Positions 9,028 to 19,281 of a DNA stretch of 47,964 nucleotides are shown one piece after another (positions within the stretch are counted from its first letter, which is position 1; the number at the start of each line of letters is the position of its first letter). The stretch lies in NCBI RefSeq assembly GCF_002954705.1, contig NZ_MSCO01000001.1:888693-936656 (forward strand), in the 5' to 3' direction. The stretch comes from Aliivibrio sifiae (GTDB lineage: Bacteria; Pseudomonadota; Gammaproteobacteria; Enterobacterales; Vibrionaceae). The notes under the pieces are model-generated. The model was not told the DNA's origin and ran no database searches. It saw nothing but the letters and a program-made list of their open reading frames with translations. Made by a program: the position numbers and the translations under genes.

Positions 9028-10083
9028 TTACCCTTTTTTATGGCCGTAGGTTCTTGGTTTTGTGTAGTAGTCAATTAAGGGTACACACATATTGGTTAAG
9101 AGAACCGCAAAAGCAACCCCGTCTGGGAAGCCTCCCCAAGTACGAATAATATAAACGAGAGCACCAATAAGAGCGCCATAGTATAAGCGGCCTTTGGGTG
9201 TTGTTGCCGCAGAAACCGGATCGGTTGCAATAAAGAAAGCACCGAGCATAGTGGCACCAGAGAATAGATTAAACAGCGGTGATGTCGCTGTATCTGGTGA
9301 GAAAAGAGCAAATAAGCTACTTATTGTAAATAGACTGGCTAAAAAACTAACCGGAATATGCCAATGAATAAGGCGCTGTTGCAGTAAGAAAAGACCACCT
9401 AGTAAGAAACCAATATTTACCCATAACCATCCTAAACCAGCAACACTATTAAAAATAGGCGCGGTTAAAATTTCATTTGTTGTTAGTCCTGCTTTAAGGC
9501 CTGTCTTTACTGTGTCTAATGGCGTTGCCATTGTCATGCCATCAACATTCATAGTGAGTTGATGGACAGAAAAACCGTCTTGGCTTAATCCATTAAGTAT
9601 TAACCAGATCGAATCAGAAAAGCTGATACTTTCAGTTAGCAGTTCTTTTACTGGCAACCAAGTTGTCATTTGCACAGGGAAAGAGATTAATAGTACTACA
9701 TAAGCAGCCATTGCTGGATTAAAGAGGTTTTGTCCTAATCCTCCATACAAATGTTTAGCAATAACGATGGCAAATATCACACCAATCACCGTTATCCACC
9801 AAGGAGACAGTGGTGGAATGGCAAGAGCAAGTAATACCCCTGTTAGTAAGGCACTATTGTCACTGAGATAAGGTTTAAGTGGTCTTTTTCGACACTTTAA
9901 TACAAGTGCTTCTGCTGATATTGCCGTCACTATCGCAATTAGAACTTGTAGAAATGTCCCCCAACCAAAGAAGTAAGTTTGAGCGAGTAAACCGGGAATT
10001 GTTGCCAAAGCAACCAGTTTCATTATGGTTCGTGTGCTCTTTTTACTGTGAGCATGTGGTGAGCTAGTGATAAAAAAGGCCAC
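9028..10083 (-). CDS. rsxD: electron transport complex subunit RsxD/RnfD
   Basis: Membrane subunit of the Rsx/Rnf complex, 351 residues, about nine membrane segments, related to NqrB. The covalent FMN threonine is Thr187 in MATPLDTVK, the same number I recall for E. coli and V. cholerae. The start is GTG, two bases after the rsxC stop and after an AAGAG ribosome site. The first residues [12 protein letters not shown] align with RsxD starts, which supports the GTG. Confidence 0.96.
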   Translation of the reverse strand: MAFFITSSPHAHSKKSTRTIMKLVALATIPGLLAQTYFFGWGTFLQVLIAIVTAISAEALVLKCRKRPLKPYLSDNSALLTGVLLALAIPPLSPWWITVIGVIFAIVIAKHLYGGLGQNLFNPAMAAYVVLLISFPVQMTTWLPVKELLTESISFSDSIWLILNGLSQDGFSVHQLTMNVDGMTMATPLDTVKTGLKAGLTTNEILTAPIFNSVAGLGWLWVNIGFLLGGLFLLQQRLIHWHIPVSFLASLFTISSLFALFSPDTATSPLFNLFSGATMLGAFFIATDPVSAATTPKGRLYYGALIGALVYIIRTWGGFPDGVAFAVLLTNMCVPLIDYYTKPRTYGHKKG

Positions 10084-10085
10084 TG

Positions 10086-12080
10086 TTACTCTTCCTTATT
10101 CTTTTTAATTTGTTGAGCAGCTTTGCGTGCTTTTGCTCGCGCTATTGCTGCGGCTACCGCTGCTTTTTTAGGATCTGCAGTTTCAGAGGTATCATCATTT
10201 TCAACGGTCGTTTTAGTGACAGGTTGATCTGATTCAGTTTCTTTTTCGACTTGAGCAGCTTTGCGTGCTTTTGCACGAGCGATGGCAGCAGCTACAGCGT
10301 CTTTCTTGTTAGCGCTATCAGTACTTTTTTCAGACTCTGTACTATTTGCTTCTGCAAGATTTGCTTTTCGTTCGCGAGCTTGTTGTTTACGCTCTTCACG
10401 TAATTTTGCCATTTCAGAATTATCAGGTTCAGCAGTGTTTGCTTTGGCCGCTTCTGCTTGCTTTGCTTTAGCACGAGCAATTGCAGCGGCGACAGCAGGT
10501 TTAGGACTGGCAACACCAGATTCTTCAGCTGCTTTTTGGGCTTTGACTCTCGCAATTGCAGCTGCAATTGCGTCATTACCTGAACCAGAAGCCTCTTCTG
10601 TTTTCATTTCTTTACGTCGATTTTCTGCAGCCAGTTTGAATTTGTTTTCACGTTCTGCTTTGTCACGCTCCATTCGAGCATTTTTTTCTTCAAAGCGAAC
10701 TTTGGCACGATCAGCAGCTTGCGCATCTTGTTTGCGAGCGTAAATTTCTGATTTTGCTTGGCGGTAATATTGAACCAGAGGGATCTCACTTGGGCAAACA
10801 TAAGCACAAGCACCACACTCAATACAATCAGATAAATGGTATTCTTCACATTTATCGAACTCTTCTGATTTTGCGTACCAATATAATTGTTGAGGTAATA
10901 AAGCTGCAGGGCAGGCGTCAGCACAGCTACTACAACGAATACAAGCCATTTCATGATTATAAAGAGGCAGCTCTTTTCTATCTGGTGTAATAATACAGTT
11001 AGTAATTTTCGTTATAGGGATCTGTTTATGTGGGAGAGTAAATCCCATTAGCGAACCACCCATAATAATTCTAGGGTGCTTTTTATCGGCTTGATAACCA
11101 GCCAATGTCATTAAGTGTTCAACAGTTGTTCCCAAACGAACCCAAAAATTACCCGGAATATCAAGGCTGTTTCCGGTTAATGTCACTACTCGTTCAATTA
11201 ATGGTTCAGCGTTACAAATTGCACGCTTAACCGCAAAAATAGTCCCTACGTTTTGTACGATAACCCCTATATCTGTAGAGCGGCCGCTAGCAGGAACTTC
11301 TTTACCGGTTAAAATTTTAACTAACTGGCGAGAGCCGCCTGATGGGTATTTTGTCGGGATCACTCGGATTACGATATTATCGTGCTCAGAGATAACAGTG
11401 TTTAATGCCTTTATTGCTTCCGGCTTATTATCTTCAATGCCGATAATTGCCAATTTAGGCGTTAGAATATGTTGAAGGATCTTAATACCAGTAACAATTT
11501 CTTCTGCATAATCACGCATTAAACGATCATCGGCAGTGATATAAGGTTCACACTCTGCAGCATTGATAATCAATATGTCAGCTTTGCCTATACCACTTTG
11601 CAGTTTTCTACTTGTTGGAAAACCAGCTCCACCCATACCAGAAATACCAGATTGACGAATACGTTCAATCAGATCTATTGGATCTTGGCTTATAAAATCA
11701 GCTATAGGCTCTCGATCGTCAACCCAGAGATCTTTATGATCAGACTCAATCACAATACAAAGGTCGGTTAATCCTGAAGGATGAGCAACGGTTCTTGGCT
11801 CTATTGCTGTTATTTTTCCTGAAGTCGGCGCGTGAATAGGTACACACATGGCAATATTACCTTGTGTGAGTGGTTGACCTTTTTGTACATCCTCACCGAC
11901 AGCAACTAGAATGTCTCCTTTACCACCAATATGTTGTTTTAGTGGCAAAATAAGTTCATTTGGAACACCGGCTGATTGAATCGTATTTTGAGTTGAAATT
12001 GTCTTATTTTCAGCAGGGTGAATACCGCCGTGAAAATCCCACAGTTGACCTTGTTTAATTTGTTCGATAATGGACAACAT
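10086..12080 (-). CDS. rsxC: electron transport complex subunit RsxC/RnfC
   Basis: Peripheral subunit that takes electrons from or to NADH, with FMN and two [4Fe-4S] clusters. The 664-residue chain has the [10 protein letters not shown] nucleotide-binding stretch near 150, an SLBB-like region, and two ferredoxin motifs, [12 protein letters not shown] and [12 protein letters not shown], near 380-425. After about 450 the protein becomes a Lys/Ala/Glu-rich tail with four copies of AxAAAIARxKAxxAA. This tail varies in repeat number between species; E. coli RsxC is longer. It is three bases downstream of rsxB. Confidence 0.97.
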   Translation of the reverse strand: MLSIIEQIKQGQLWDFHGGIHPAENKTISTQNTIQSAGVPNELILPLKQHIGGKGDILVAVGEDVQKGQPLTQGNIAMCVPIHAPTSGKITAIEPRTVAHPSGLTDLCIVIESDHKDLWVDDREPIADFISQDPIDLIERIRQSGISGMGGAGFPTSRKLQSGIGKADILIINAAECEPYITADDRLMRDYAEEIVTGIKILQHILTPKLAIIGIEDNKPEAIKALNTVISEHDNIVIRVIPTKYPSGGSRQLVKILTGKEVPASGRSTDIGVIVQNVGTIFAVKRAICNAEPLIERVVTLTGNSLDIPGNFWVRLGTTVEHLMTLAGYQADKKHPRIIMGGSLMGFTLPHKQIPITKITNCIITPDRKELPLYNHEMACIRCSSCADACPAALLPQQLYWYAKSEEFDKCEEYHLSDCIECGACAYVCPSEIPLVQYYRQAKSEIYARKQDAQAADRAKVRFEEKNARMERDKAERENKFKLAAENRRKEMKTEEASGSGNDAIAAAIARVKAQKAAEESGVASPKPAVAAAIARAKAKQAEAAKANTAEPDNSEMAKLREERKQQARERKANLAEANSTESEKSTDSANKKDAVAAAIARAKARKAAQVEKETESDQPVTKTTVENDDTSETADPKKAAVAAAIARAKARKAAQQIKKNKEE
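10113..10580 (-). repeat. coding repeats in the rsxC tail
   Basis: Four copies of a roughly 45-54 bp unit encode [15 protein letters not shown]-type segments, starting near 10113, 10251, 10440 and 10530. The first two copies are closely similar at DNA level (TTGAGCAGCTTTGCGTGC starts both), the others have diverged. Such in-frame repeats are expected to expand and contract. Confidence 0.85.
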
Positions 12081-12083
12081 GGG

Positions 12084-12665
12084 TTACAGCTCCGATGTTT
12101 GAGAGGGCTTATCTGCCGGAATATTAATAACAGGGATCGTATTTAAATCCCACTTCCAGTTATCAGGTGTCGTGCTTACAGGGATCATTTCAATACAATC
12201 AGTAGGGCAAGGAGCAACACATAAATCACAACCAGTACATTCGGCCTCAATTACCGTGTGTAAGGCTTTTGTGCCACCAACGATGGCATCAACAGGGCAT
12301 GCTTGAATACATTTAGTACAACCAATACACATATCTTCATGTATAAACGCGATTTTCTTTACGTTTATCACTTCATCATCAGCACTTGGTACATCAACCC
12401 CCATAAGGTCGGCTAATTTTTCAATCGTTGCTTGGCCACCAGGAGGACACTTGTTTATTACATCGCCATTGGCAATAGCTTCTGCATAAGGTTTACAACC
12501 GGGATAGCCACATTGGCCGCATTGTGTCTGCGGCAAGATAGCATCTATCTGTTCAACGATAGGATCTGATTCAACTTTAAATTTAATTGATGCGAAGCCG
12601 AGAATTAATCCAAAGATTAAGGCGAGTGCAGCAATAGCAATAACAGCGATTAGAATTGAACTCAT
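12084..12665 (-). CDS. rsxB: electron transport complex subunit RsxB/RnfB
   Basis: Iron-sulfur subunit of the Rsx/Rnf complex, 193 residues. An N-terminal membrane helix (5-26) is followed by a [16 protein letters not shown] cluster-binding domain and then two ferredoxin-type motifs, [12 protein letters not shown] and [12 protein letters not shown]. This is the full family layout. It starts two bases after the rsxA stop and three bases before rsxC. Confidence 0.97.
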   Translation of the reverse strand: MSSILIAVIAIAALALIFGLILGFASIKFKVESDPIVEQIDAILPQTQCGQCGYPGCKPYAEAIANGDVINKCPPGGQATIEKLADLMGVDVPSADDEVINVKKIAFIHEDMCIGCTKCIQACPVDAIVGGTKALHTVIEAECTGCDLCVAPCPTDCIEMIPVSTTPDNWKWDLNTIPVINIPADKPSQTSEL

Positions 12666-12667
12666 GT

Positions 12668-13249
12668 TTATAATTTCACTAAACCAGTAAAGCCCATGAA
12701 GGCTAAAGACATTAAACCTGCAGTAATCATTGCAATAGATGCACCTTTAAATGGTAAAGGAACATCAGCAGCAGCAATACGTTCACGCATAGCAGAGAAG
12801 AGAATGAGAACTAATGAAAAACCAACGGCAGCACCAAAGCCATAGATAATGGATTCGATGAAATTATGATTCTCAGTAACATTAAGTAATGCAACTCCGA
12901 GAACAGCACAGTTTGTCGTGATTAAAGGTAAAAAGATACCAAGTACACGATACAAAGTAGGACTTGTTTTATGTACGACCATCTCTGTGAATTGAACAAC
13001 AACCGCGATCACAAGAATGAAACTCATGGTTCGTAAATACTCAATGCCAAGAGGGGCTAAAATATAGGTTTCAACAAGATATGAACATACCGAAGCTAGC
13101 GTTAGGACAAATGTTGTCGCAAGGCCCATTCCGATTGCACTTTCTAGTTTTTTAGATACGCCCATGAATGGGCAAAGACCTAAAAACTTAACCAGTACAA
13201 AGTTGTTCACTAAAACAGTACCAACAAGTAGTAATAGATACTCAGTCAT
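12668..13249 (-). CDS. rsxA: electron transport complex subunit RsxA/RnfA
   Basis: First gene of the rsxABCDGE-nth-gloA unit. It encodes a 193-residue, six-helix inner-membrane subunit with the family's conserved cysteines in [10 protein letters not shown] and [11 protein letters not shown], which are thought to hold a membrane Fe-S cluster. The complex links ferredoxin and NADH to an ion gradient and, in E. coli, keeps SoxR reduced. The promoter must lie in the 94 bp before the tRNA terminator. A 7-bp inverted repeat (13265-13289) sits there. Confidence 0.97.
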   Translation of the reverse strand: MTEYLLLLVGTVLVNNFVLVKFLGLCPFMGVSKKLESAIGMGLATTFVLTLASVCSYLVETYILAPLGIEYLRTMSFILVIAVVVQFTEMVVHKTSPTLYRVLGIFLPLITTNCAVLGVALLNVTENHNFIESIIYGFGAAVGFSLVLILFSAMRERIAAADVPLPFKGASIAMITAGLMSLAFMGFTGLVKL

Positions 13250-13264
13250 GCCAATGATTTTTAT

Positions 13265-13289
13265 GATAATAGATGATCTGGTTATTATC
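13265..13289 (-). promoter_or_regulatory. inverted repeat upstream of rsxA
   Basis: GATAATA and TATTATC arms of 7 bp with an 11-bp spacer lie 16-40 bp before the rsxA start. It could be an operator or a leader hairpin; AT-rich arms make chance occurrence possible. Confidence 0.3.
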
Positions 13290-13343
13290 GGACTTTAAGA
13301 GCCTGATAACAACCTTAGAAAGAATAGGTTTTTATATTTTAGG

Positions 13344-13375
13344 CAAAAAAAAGCCTCGTCGTTAGACAAGGCTTT
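13344..13375 (-). terminator. terminator after tRNA-Asn
   Basis: Ten-bp stem (AAGCCTTGTC with GACGAGGCTT), loop TAAC, then eight T on the minus strand. It separates the tRNA from rsxA. Confidence 0.92.
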
Positions 13376-13381
13376 AAAATG

Positions 13382-13457
13382 TGGCTCCCTTTGCTGGACT
13401 TGAACCAGCGACATACGGATTAACAGTCCGGCGTTCTACCAACTGAACTAAAAGGGA
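13382..13457 (-). tRNA. tRNA-Asn (anticodon GTT)
   Basis: Seventy-six bases fold as a complete cloverleaf: acceptor TCCCTTT with AAAGGGA, discriminator G and encoded CCA, the TTCAAGT T-loop, and anticodon loop CTGTTAA with GTT (plus-strand bases 13422-13424). A terminator follows directly. Confidence 0.97.
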
Positions 13458-13934
13458 ATCGATTTTAGGCCGACGATATTAACGAGTCTAAAATAAACTG
13501 TCAAGCGTAAAAATAAAGAAAAGTGACCTGATTATTTAGTCATTAATTGGAGCTATTTTCTGCAAAAAATCATTGACATCATCGCTAGGCTATATTTATC
13601 AATGCTTGTGGGTAGTTATCCACTAAAACTGTGGATAAGTGTGTTAATGAAACTATATTAACTCTCTTAAAGCTAGCTGTGACGTGGCCTATAGAGTATG
13701 GCTACTATTGCTCTGAGTGTTTTGTATACATAAAATCAAAGTGTTATAGCATCACTGCTGTTTGAATGCGCGGTATGTATATTTTTTATTCAAACTTTAG
13801 AGTAAATACTAAATTAGAGTGTATTTTAACCATTGTTGGGGAAAACTTTTATAATTAAGAGTTTCTATAAAAAGAAGAGTGGATTTGTTAGTGTATATAT
13901 CCTAAATAATATGAGTCCATGTGGAGTGTTATAA
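13458..13934. other. intergenic region upstream of uvrB
   Basis: The 477 bp between tRNA-Asn and uvrB holds no credible gene. It contains the tRNA promoter, the uvrB promoter(s) and two facing DnaA boxes (13616-13638). I searched for the SOS box pattern CTG-N10-CAG and found none. A TTGACA at 13573-13578 has only a poor -10 partner, so I do not call a promoter. Confidence 0.7.
13616..13638. promoter_or_regulatory. two facing DnaA boxes upstream of uvrB
   Basis: TTATCCACT (13616-13624, one mismatch) faces TGTGGATAA (13630-13638, perfect complement of TTATCCACA) with 5 bp between them. DnaA binding upstream of uvrB has been described in E. coli, as I recall. Replication-linked control of uvrB is the simplest reading. 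Confidence 0.65.
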
Positions 13935-15965
13935 ATGGCCAATGCGTATGAATTAATTTCGAACTATCTGCCAGCAGGTGATCAACCTCAAGCAATTAAA
14001 ATGTTGAATGAAGGTTTGGAGAATGGTCTTGCTCATCAAACGCTTCTTGGAGTTACTGGATCGGGGAAAACATTTACATTAGCAAATGTAATTGCACATT
14101 CAGGGCGACCAACCGTGATCATGGCTCATAACAAAACATTAGCTGCTCAATTGTATGGTGAAATGAAAGCATTTTTCCCCAACAATGCTGTGGAGTATTT
14201 TGTTTCTTATTTTGATTATTACCAGCCAGAAGCGTATGTACCAACAACAGATACCTTCATAGAAAAAGATTCCTCTGTGAATGAACACATTGAACAAATG
14301 CGTTTATCGGCAACAAAAGCATTATTAGAGCGTAAAGATGCCATTATTATTGCTTCAGTATCAGCCATTTATGGTCTTGGTGATCCACAAGCTTATTTAA
14401 GTATGATGCTTCATCTACGCCGTGGAGATATTGTTAATCAAAGAGATATTTTACGCCGTTTAGCAGAGCTTCAATATAAACGTAATGACATGGCATTTGA
14501 ACGCGGTACTTTTCGTGTCCGTGGGGAAGTTCTCGATGTTTTCCCCGCTGAGTCAGAACATGAAGCAATTAGAATTGAACTGTTTGATGAAGAGGTGGAG
14601 CGTATCAGTAAGTTTGATCCTCTTACTGGTTCTATCATTACGAAAGATATGCCGCGTTGTACTATCTACCCTAAAACACATTACGTCACACCAAGAGAAA
14701 AAGTGCTTGAGGCAATTGAGCAAATCAAAATAGACTTGGCGCTAAGACAAAAAGAATTATTAGCCAATAACAAATTAGTTGAAGAGCAACGGATCACACA
14801 ACGTACTCAGTTTGATATAGAAATGATGAATGAGTTGGGGTTTTGTTCAGGTATTGAAAACTACTCTCGCTATTTGAGTGGTCGCCCAGAAGGTGATGCG
14901 CCGCCAACCTTATTTGATTATTTGCCAAAAGATGGCTTATTGATTATCGATGAATCACATATAACGGTCTCTCAGATTGGTGCAATGTATAAAGGTGATC
15001 GTTCTCGTAAAGAGAATCTGGTTGAGTATGGCTTTAGACTTCCGTCAGCGTTAGATAATAGACCAATGCGTTTTGATGAGTTTGAAGCGTTAGCACCACA
15101 AACAATTTATGTTTCTGCGACTCCAGGAAAATATGAAATTGAAAAATCGGGTGGGGATATAGCAGAGCAAGTTGTGCGACCTACGGGGTTGCTTGACCCT
15201 CTTATTGAGGTACGCCCGGTTGGAACTCAAGTTGATGACCTATTATCAGAAATTCGCATAAGAACCAAAGTGGGTGAGCGTGTATTAGTAACCACGTTAA
15301 CTAAGCGAATGGCTGAGGATTTAACTGAATACCTTGATGAACACGGGGTTAAGGTTCGATACTTACATTCGGATATTGATACGGTTGAACGTGTCGAGAT
15401 TATTCGTGATTTGCGTCTAGGTAAGTTTGACGTCTTAGTCGGTATCAACTTATTGCGTGAAGGCTTGGATATGCCTGAGGTGTCTTTGGTTGCGATCTTA
15501 GATGCAGATAAAGAAGGCTTTTTACGTTCCGAACGCTCATTAATTCAAACAATAGGTCGCGCAGCTCGTAATTTAGAAGGTAAGGCTATTTTATATGCAG
15601 ATAGAATTACAGGATCAATGGAAAAAGCGATAGGCGAAACAGAAAGACGCCGTGAAAAGCAGATTTTGAATAATAAAGCATTAGGTATTGTACCTACAGC
15701 ATTGAAAAAAGATGTTGCTGATATTCTTGAATTGGGTGATATGACGAAAAATAAACGTAAAGTCATGGCCCCAAAGATCAAGTTATCAGAAGTGGCAGAA
15801 GAAGGTGCAAGCTATCAATCTATGACGCCACAGCAATTAGATAAAGAAGTTCATAAACTAGAAACTAAAATGTATCAACATGCTAAGGATCTGGAATTTG
15901 AATTGGCTGCTCAGGTAAGGGATGAAATCGATAACTTAAGACGTCAATTTATTACGAATAGTTAA
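13935..15965 (+). CDS. uvrB: excinuclease ABC subunit B
   Basis: Damage-verifying helicase-like subunit of nucleotide excision repair; it loads on DNA with UvrA and then recruits UvrC. The 676-residue protein shows Walker A GVTGSGKT near residue 40, the beta-hairpin [11 protein letters not shown], Walker B LIIDESH, the SATPGKYE helicase motif, motif [11 protein letters not shown], and a C-terminal UVR domain ([24 protein letters not shown]) that contacts UvrC. GGAG lies before the ATG. No LexA site was found upstream, unlike E. coli. Confidence 0.98.
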   Translation: MANAYELISNYLPAGDQPQAIKMLNEGLENGLAHQTLLGVTGSGKTFTLANVIAHSGRPTVIMAHNKTLAAQLYGEMKAFFPNNAVEYFVSYFDYYQPEAYVPTTDTFIEKDSSVNEHIEQMRLSATKALLERKDAIIIASVSAIYGLGDPQAYLSMMLHLRRGDIVNQRDILRRLAELQYKRNDMAFERGTFRVRGEVLDVFPAESEHEAIRIELFDEEVERISKFDPLTGSIITKDMPRCTIYPKTHYVTPREKVLEAIEQIKIDLALRQKELLANNKLVEEQRITQRTQFDIEMMNELGFCSGIENYSRYLSGRPEGDAPPTLFDYLPKDGLLIIDESHITVSQIGAMYKGDRSRKENLVEYGFRLPSALDNRPMRFDEFEALAPQTIYVSATPGKYEIEKSGGDIAEQVVRPTGLLDPLIEVRPVGTQVDDLLSEIRIRTKVGERVLVTTLTKRMAEDLTEYLDEHGVKVRYLHSDIDTVERVEIIRDLRLGKFDVLVGINLLREGLDMPEVSLVAILDADKEGFLRSERSLIQTIGRAARNLEGKAILYADRITGSMEKAIGETERRREKQILNNKALGIVPTALKKDVADILELGDMTKNKRKVMAPKIKLSEVAEEGASYQSMTPQQLDKEVHKLETKMYQHAKDLEFELAAQVRDEIDNLRRQFITNS

Positions 15966-15994
15966 TGATGATTTTATAAAATATGGAATTTAGG

Positions 15995-16032
15995 AAAAAA
16001 AGAAGCCAACCGCAATATCCCGGTTGGCTTTA
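15995..16032 (-). terminator. qrr1 terminator
   Basis: Stem AAGCCAACCG/CGGTTGGCTT with a short loop and then TTCTTTTTTT on the minus strand. On the plus strand it may also help end uvrB, though with a weaker T-tract. Confidence 0.88.
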
Positions 16033-16101
16033 TTGTTCATGTGAAAGTAAATTTCACTAACAACGTCAGTTGGCTAGGTGACCCTTTGGCTTAAAGGGTC
16101 A
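15995..16101 (-). ncRNA. qrr1: quorum-regulatory small RNA Qrr1
   Basis: Hfq-dependent sRNA that controls the LuxR/LitR-type master regulator of quorum sensing. On the minus strand the RNA begins TGACCC, forms a first hairpin with GGGTCA, and then carries the invariant Vibrio Qrr core CTAGCCAACTGACGTTGTTA. It ends in a terminator whose stem is AAGCCAACCG with CGGTTGGCTT, followed by T-rich sequence. The length is about 107 nt. The 5' end follows from the sigma-54 promoter at 16113-16127. It is divergent from luxO. One copy is visible in this window. Confidence 0.95.
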
Positions 16102-16112
16102 ATATACATATA

Positions 16113-16128
16113 GCAGGTAGTATGCCAA
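16113..16128 (-). promoter_or_regulatory. sigma-54 promoter of qrr1
   Basis: The minus strand reads TTGGCATACTACCTGC. The GG (16126-16125) and GC (16114-16113) elements are separated by 10 bp, the fixed spacing of -24/-12 promoters. Start is predicted at 16101, which coincides with the expected TGACCC 5' end. Confidence 0.88.
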
Positions 16129-16188
16129 CTTTTTCATTGAAGATTTTCAGATAATTCAGTCTAAAAAACGCGTAGAGTCACAGTTTGT

Positions 16189-16234
16189 TTGCAATTTGCA
16201 ATTGCTCTTTGCGTTTTGCAGTTGCATAATGCGA
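16189..16234. promoter_or_regulatory. LuxO binding sites between qrr1 and luxO
   Basis: TTGCAATTTGCAA (16189-16201) matches the LuxO box TTGCA-N3-TGCAA exactly. TTGCGTTTTGCAG (16209-16221) and TTGCATAATGCGA (16222-16234) are imperfect copies. They lie 88-133 bp upstream of the qrr1 start, suitable for an enhancer-binding activator. Confidence 0.8.
16202..16230 (+). promoter_or_regulatory. possible luxO promoter overlapping LuxO boxes
   Basis: TTGCTC (16202-16207) and CATAAT (16225-16230) are 17 bp apart and resemble -35/-10 elements. A start near 16237 would leave a leader of about 33 nt. The overlap with two LuxO boxes would allow self-repression. Confidence 0.45.
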
Positions 16235-16269
16235 ATTCTTATGTTTATTACAGGTAGTTCGTTTTCATT

Positions 16270-17688
16270 ATGCAGAAGAAATACTTATTAATGGTTGAAG
16301 ATACAGCGTCGGTTGCTGCATTGTATCGTTCTTATCTTAATCCACTTGGCGTTGAGATTAACGTGGTTGCGAAGGGAAGTGAAGCAATAGAGGCCGTTGC
16401 TTTACGGGTACCAGATTTAGTATTGCTTGATTTACGTCTGCCAGATATGACGGGATTTGATGTATTAGCTGAAATTAGAAAACAGAATAAAGATGTTCCT
16501 GTTGTTTTGATGACCGCGCATGGCTCAATTGATGCAGCGGTAGAAGCTATGCAACTTGGAGCTCAAGATTTCTTAATCAAACCCTGTGAAGCCGATAGGC
16601 TAAGAGTTACGGTTAACAATGCGCTTCGCCGAGCTCAAAAAGATCAAGATGAAATAAAAGAAAACCCAGATAAATCGAATAAACAGTATCAAGGTTTCAT
16701 TGGCAGTAGCTCTCAAATGAATCAGGTTTATCGCACTATTGATTCCGCCGCACCAAGTAAAGCAACCGTATTTATTACAGGGGAGTCGGGCACAGGTAAA
16801 GAAGTATGTGCTGAAGCGATTCATGCCGCGAGCAAGCGTGGTGACGCGCCGTTCATTGCTATTAACTGTGCTGCGATACCTAAAGACTTAATAGAAAGTG
16901 AATTGTTTGGTCATGTGAAAGGGGCTTTTACTGGCGCTTCTGTTGATAGGAAAGGGGCGGCAGAACAAGCCGATGGTGGAACTTTATTTCTCGATGAATT
17001 ATGTGAAATGGATTTGGATTTACAAACTAAGCTATTACGATTTATTCAAACAGGAACCTTTCAAAAAGTCGGTTCTTCAAAAATGAGTCGTGTAGATGTT
17101 AGATTTGTATGTGCAACAAACCGTGATCCATGGCTTGAAGTTCAAGCGAGTCGTTTCCGTGAAGATTTGTATTATCGATTGCATGTTATTCCGCTTGTCC
17201 TTCCGCCATTACGTGATCGTGGTAACGATGTTATTGAAATTGCGCATTCAATCTTAGGGCACTTTTCTCATGAAGAAGGACGTGAGTTTATAACATTTAG
17301 TTCTGAAGTGACTGAAAGATTCGCGGATTATGATTGGCCGGGTAATGTCCGACAATTACAAAATGTAATCAGAAATGTGGTGGTATTAAATAGAGGTAAA
17401 GAAGTCACTCTGTCTATGCTACCTCCACCATTATCACTAGAATTAAATTCTGGTTCATATATTGCATCAGAAGATGAAGTAAGTAGTTCTCATATATCGA
17501 AAAATAATATAGTGAATAATATCGTTAACCTCTCAAAAGAGACGATTATTCCACTCTGGGAATCAGAAAAGAAGGTTATTGAAACTGCAATTGCTCTATG
17601 TGATGGGAATATTCCACAAGCCGCTAAGCGATTAGAGGTAAGTCCATCTACACTATATAGAAAATTACAATCGTGGGACGATAAATAG
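16270..17688 (+). CDS. luxO: quorum-sensing sigma-54-dependent response regulator LuxO
   Basis: NtrC-type activator at the end of the autoinducer phosphorelay. At low cell density LuxO-P drives qrr1 transcription. Domains of the 472-residue protein: receiver 1-125 with Glu10-Asp11 and phospho-acceptor Asp54 ([12 protein letters not shown]); AAA+ sigma-54 activation domain about 150-385 with Walker A GESGTGK (171-177), GAFTGA loop (218-223) and GGTLFLDE Walker B; Fis-type helix-turn-helix at the end ([19 protein letters not shown]). Upstream lie qrr1 and three LuxO boxes. A weak AGGTAG ribosome site is about 12 bp before the ATG. luxU follows after 14 bp. Confidence 0.97.
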   Translation: MQKKYLLMVEDTASVAALYRSYLNPLGVEINVVAKGSEAIEAVALRVPDLVLLDLRLPDMTGFDVLAEIRKQNKDVPVVLMTAHGSIDAAVEAMQLGAQDFLIKPCEADRLRVTVNNALRRAQKDQDEIKENPDKSNKQYQGFIGSSSQMNQVYRTIDSAAPSKATVFITGESGTGKEVCAEAIHAASKRGDAPFIAINCAAIPKDLIESELFGHVKGAFTGASVDRKGAAEQADGGTLFLDELCEMDLDLQTKLLRFIQTGTFQKVGSSKMSRVDVRFVCATNRDPWLEVQASRFREDLYYRLHVIPLVLPPLRDRGNDVIEIAHSILGHFSHEEGREFITFSSEVTERFADYDWPGNVRQLQNVIRNVVVLNRGKEVTLSMLPPPLSLELNSGSYIASEDEVSSSHISKNNIVNNIVNLSKETIIPLWESEKKVIETAIALCDGNIPQAAKRLEVSPSTLYRKLQSWDDK

Positions 17689-17702
17689 CAGAGGGTATTA
17701 CT

Positions 17703-18038
17703 GTGAGTCAGTATATAAACCAGAAAGCGGTGAATCAGTTAGTTCAAGAAGTTGGAGACGAGAATGTTCCTTTTCTTTTTGGTATTTTTTGTGATGAGCT
17801 AGATGACTTTATTGGTACGCTGAGTACTCAACCTGAGATTGAAAAGGTTAGAGAAATAAGTCATTGCCTTAAAAGCAGTGCCGGTAGTTTTGGCGCTGAT
17901 AAACTGGCCAGTATGGCGGTTGATATTGAAGAAAAAGCAAAGCAGCACCAAGATGAGTGGGTTGAGCGCAATATCTCCGAGTTTGTAAATATTGCGCGTG
18001 GAACTGAAATTGCTTATCGTAAGCTTTTAATCAAGTAA
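17703..18038 (+). CDS. luxU: phosphorelay protein LuxU
   Basis: Histidine phosphotransfer protein that moves phosphate between the LuxN/LuxQ-type sensor kinases and LuxO. The 111-residue single HPt domain has the phospho-accepting His54 in SHCLKSSAGSFGA. The start is GTG with GAGG about 8 bp before it, and the gene is cotranscribed with luxO. Its last 12 bp overlap the 3' end of convergent yvcK, with no terminator between them. Confidence 0.96.
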   Translation: MSQYINQKAVNQLVQEVGDENVPFLFGIFCDELDDFIGTLSTQPEIEKVREISHCLKSSAGSFGADKLASMAVDIEEKAKQHQDEWVERNISEFVNIARGTEIAYRKLLIK

Positions 18039-18905
18039 ATTAATTATTGCTTGCTTCAATTTATCTCTATCATGGCGCCAATCGTGATTCAATGAAGCAA
18101 GATCTGTGGTTTTACAATTATACTCTGATTTTAATTCCACCAGCTCTTTATCTGTTAAAATTACGTCCACTTTTCTCCCTGAGCAGGCTCGCTCACACCA
18201 TTCCAGCATCATTTTATGGTCCATTTTTCCTGCTGGGCCAAACTCTTTTGATAAGTTATCGATAAAAACTACTTTGGCTTTTTTATTGGCTCCAATAGCT
18301 TTACCCAAACCAGGGAGGAGTAAAGGAGGCATAATACTTGTTAAAAAGCTTCCTGGGCCGAGTAAAATTAAATCCGCATTCCTAACAGCTTGAATTGCCT
18401 CTAGAGTTGCAGGTACTTCCGGGTCTAAAAATAAACGTAAAGGCAATTCATCCATATCATCGACATTGGTTTCACCTGAAATTTTGCGTAAGTCTTTGGT
18501 TAATGCCCCTAAGTCAGAAGGATGCTCAGACATTGGAATTATCTGAGTTTCAACTTTTAACATATTACGAATTAAATTGATGGCGTCTAATGGGCGAACG
18601 CTAAGATTATCTAACGCGGTAAGCATTAAGTTCCCAAGATTATGTCCATGAAGTTCACCTTGGCCTTTAAATCGATACTCAAACATCATTGAGCTGATCG
18701 ATGGGTCTGTAATTAGCTGATTTATACAGTTACGAGTGTCTCCCCAAGCAATACCGCCTTGGCATTCTCTAATTCGGCCTGTAGAGCCTCCATTATCAGT
18801 GGTAGCGACAATTCCTGTTGCATTACTACCAAAATCACTTAATGCTGCAAGAACGCGCCCTAAGCCGTGTCCACCACCAATAGCGACAATTTGATGTTTA
18901 TTCAT
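18027..18905 (-). CDS. yvcK: YvcK/YbhK family UDP-sugar-binding protein
   Basis: CofD-like protein of the YvcK family (YbhK in E. coli), which binds UDP-sugars and supports gluconeogenic growth and cell shape in the bacteria where it has been studied. The 292 residues begin with a Rossmann-type loop AIGGGHGLGRVLAAL and contain TDNGGSTGRIR and LLGPGSFLTSIMP. It is divergent from moaA, just as ybhK is in E. coli, and converges on luxU with a 12-bp overlap. Confidence 0.92.
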   Translation of the reverse strand: MNKHQIVAIGGGHGLGRVLAALSDFGSNATGIVATTDNGGSTGRIRECQGGIAWGDTRNCINQLITDPSISSMMFEYRFKGQGELHGHNLGNLMLTALDNLSVRPLDAINLIRNMLKVETQIIPMSEHPSDLGALTKDLRKISGETNVDDMDELPLRLFLDPEVPATLEAIQAVRNADLILLGPGSFLTSIMPPLLLPGLGKAIGANKKAKVVFIDNLSKEFGPAGKMDHKMMLEWCERACSGRKVDVILTDKELVELKSEYNCKTTDLASLNHDWRHDRDKLKQAIINLLD

Positions 18906-19149
18906 AATATTTATACTTACTTATCACACATAATTAGTAGCAGTGTGGTTTATCTCGAAAGTGACGACAAGCAGTGATTAGTGAAATGTTGAATTAATCA
19001 CAGTTTATAGACTGAATAACAGCATAAAAATAACATCTATCAAACAAAATGGAGAAATTCGGCTGAAATGGCAAAAAAATTGGAAAACCTTAGAAATATT
19101 GAGTATTTTAATAAGAGCGCCAACTAAACTAATAATGGTCTAGTGTGGT
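18906..19149. other. intergenic region between yvcK and the moa leader
   Basis: This AT-rich stretch must hold the promoters of yvcK and moaA. I found no convincing -35/-10 pair and no ORF. Confidence 0.5.
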
Positions 19150-19281
19150 TGCCATAACTCCGAGCTTAAGCTACTAAGTTGTTTTTAAGAAGCACTCAAT
19201 ATGTAGCGTAAGCCAGTGACAATTCGGTCACAAGGGTTTGTTTGGAAATGAACAAGCCTCCCGTGTTTGGAAAGGTGTTCC
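19150..19281 (+). promoter_or_regulatory. molybdenum-cofactor (Moco) riboswitch
   Basis: The leader contains the conserved blocks of the Moco RNA motif in the right order: CTCCGAGC (19158-19165), GTAGCG, the hairpin GTGAC (19216-19220) with GTCAC (19227-19231), and GGAAATGAACAAGCCTCC (19244-19261). The AAAGG ribosome site of moaA (19271-19275) lies at its 3' edge. Binding of cofactor can therefore hide it, as in the E. coli moaA leader. Confidence 0.9.

Noticed and set aside
10261-10743. 160-residue plus-strand ORF opposite rsxC
   Set aside because: It is the antisense of the Ala/Lys-rich repeat tail; its low-complexity Ala/Ser sequence follows from that.
13458-13934. LexA/SOS box for uvrB
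   Set aside because: Each CTG in the region was checked for CAG ten bases later; none fits. CTG-N10-CGG near 13760 is too poor.
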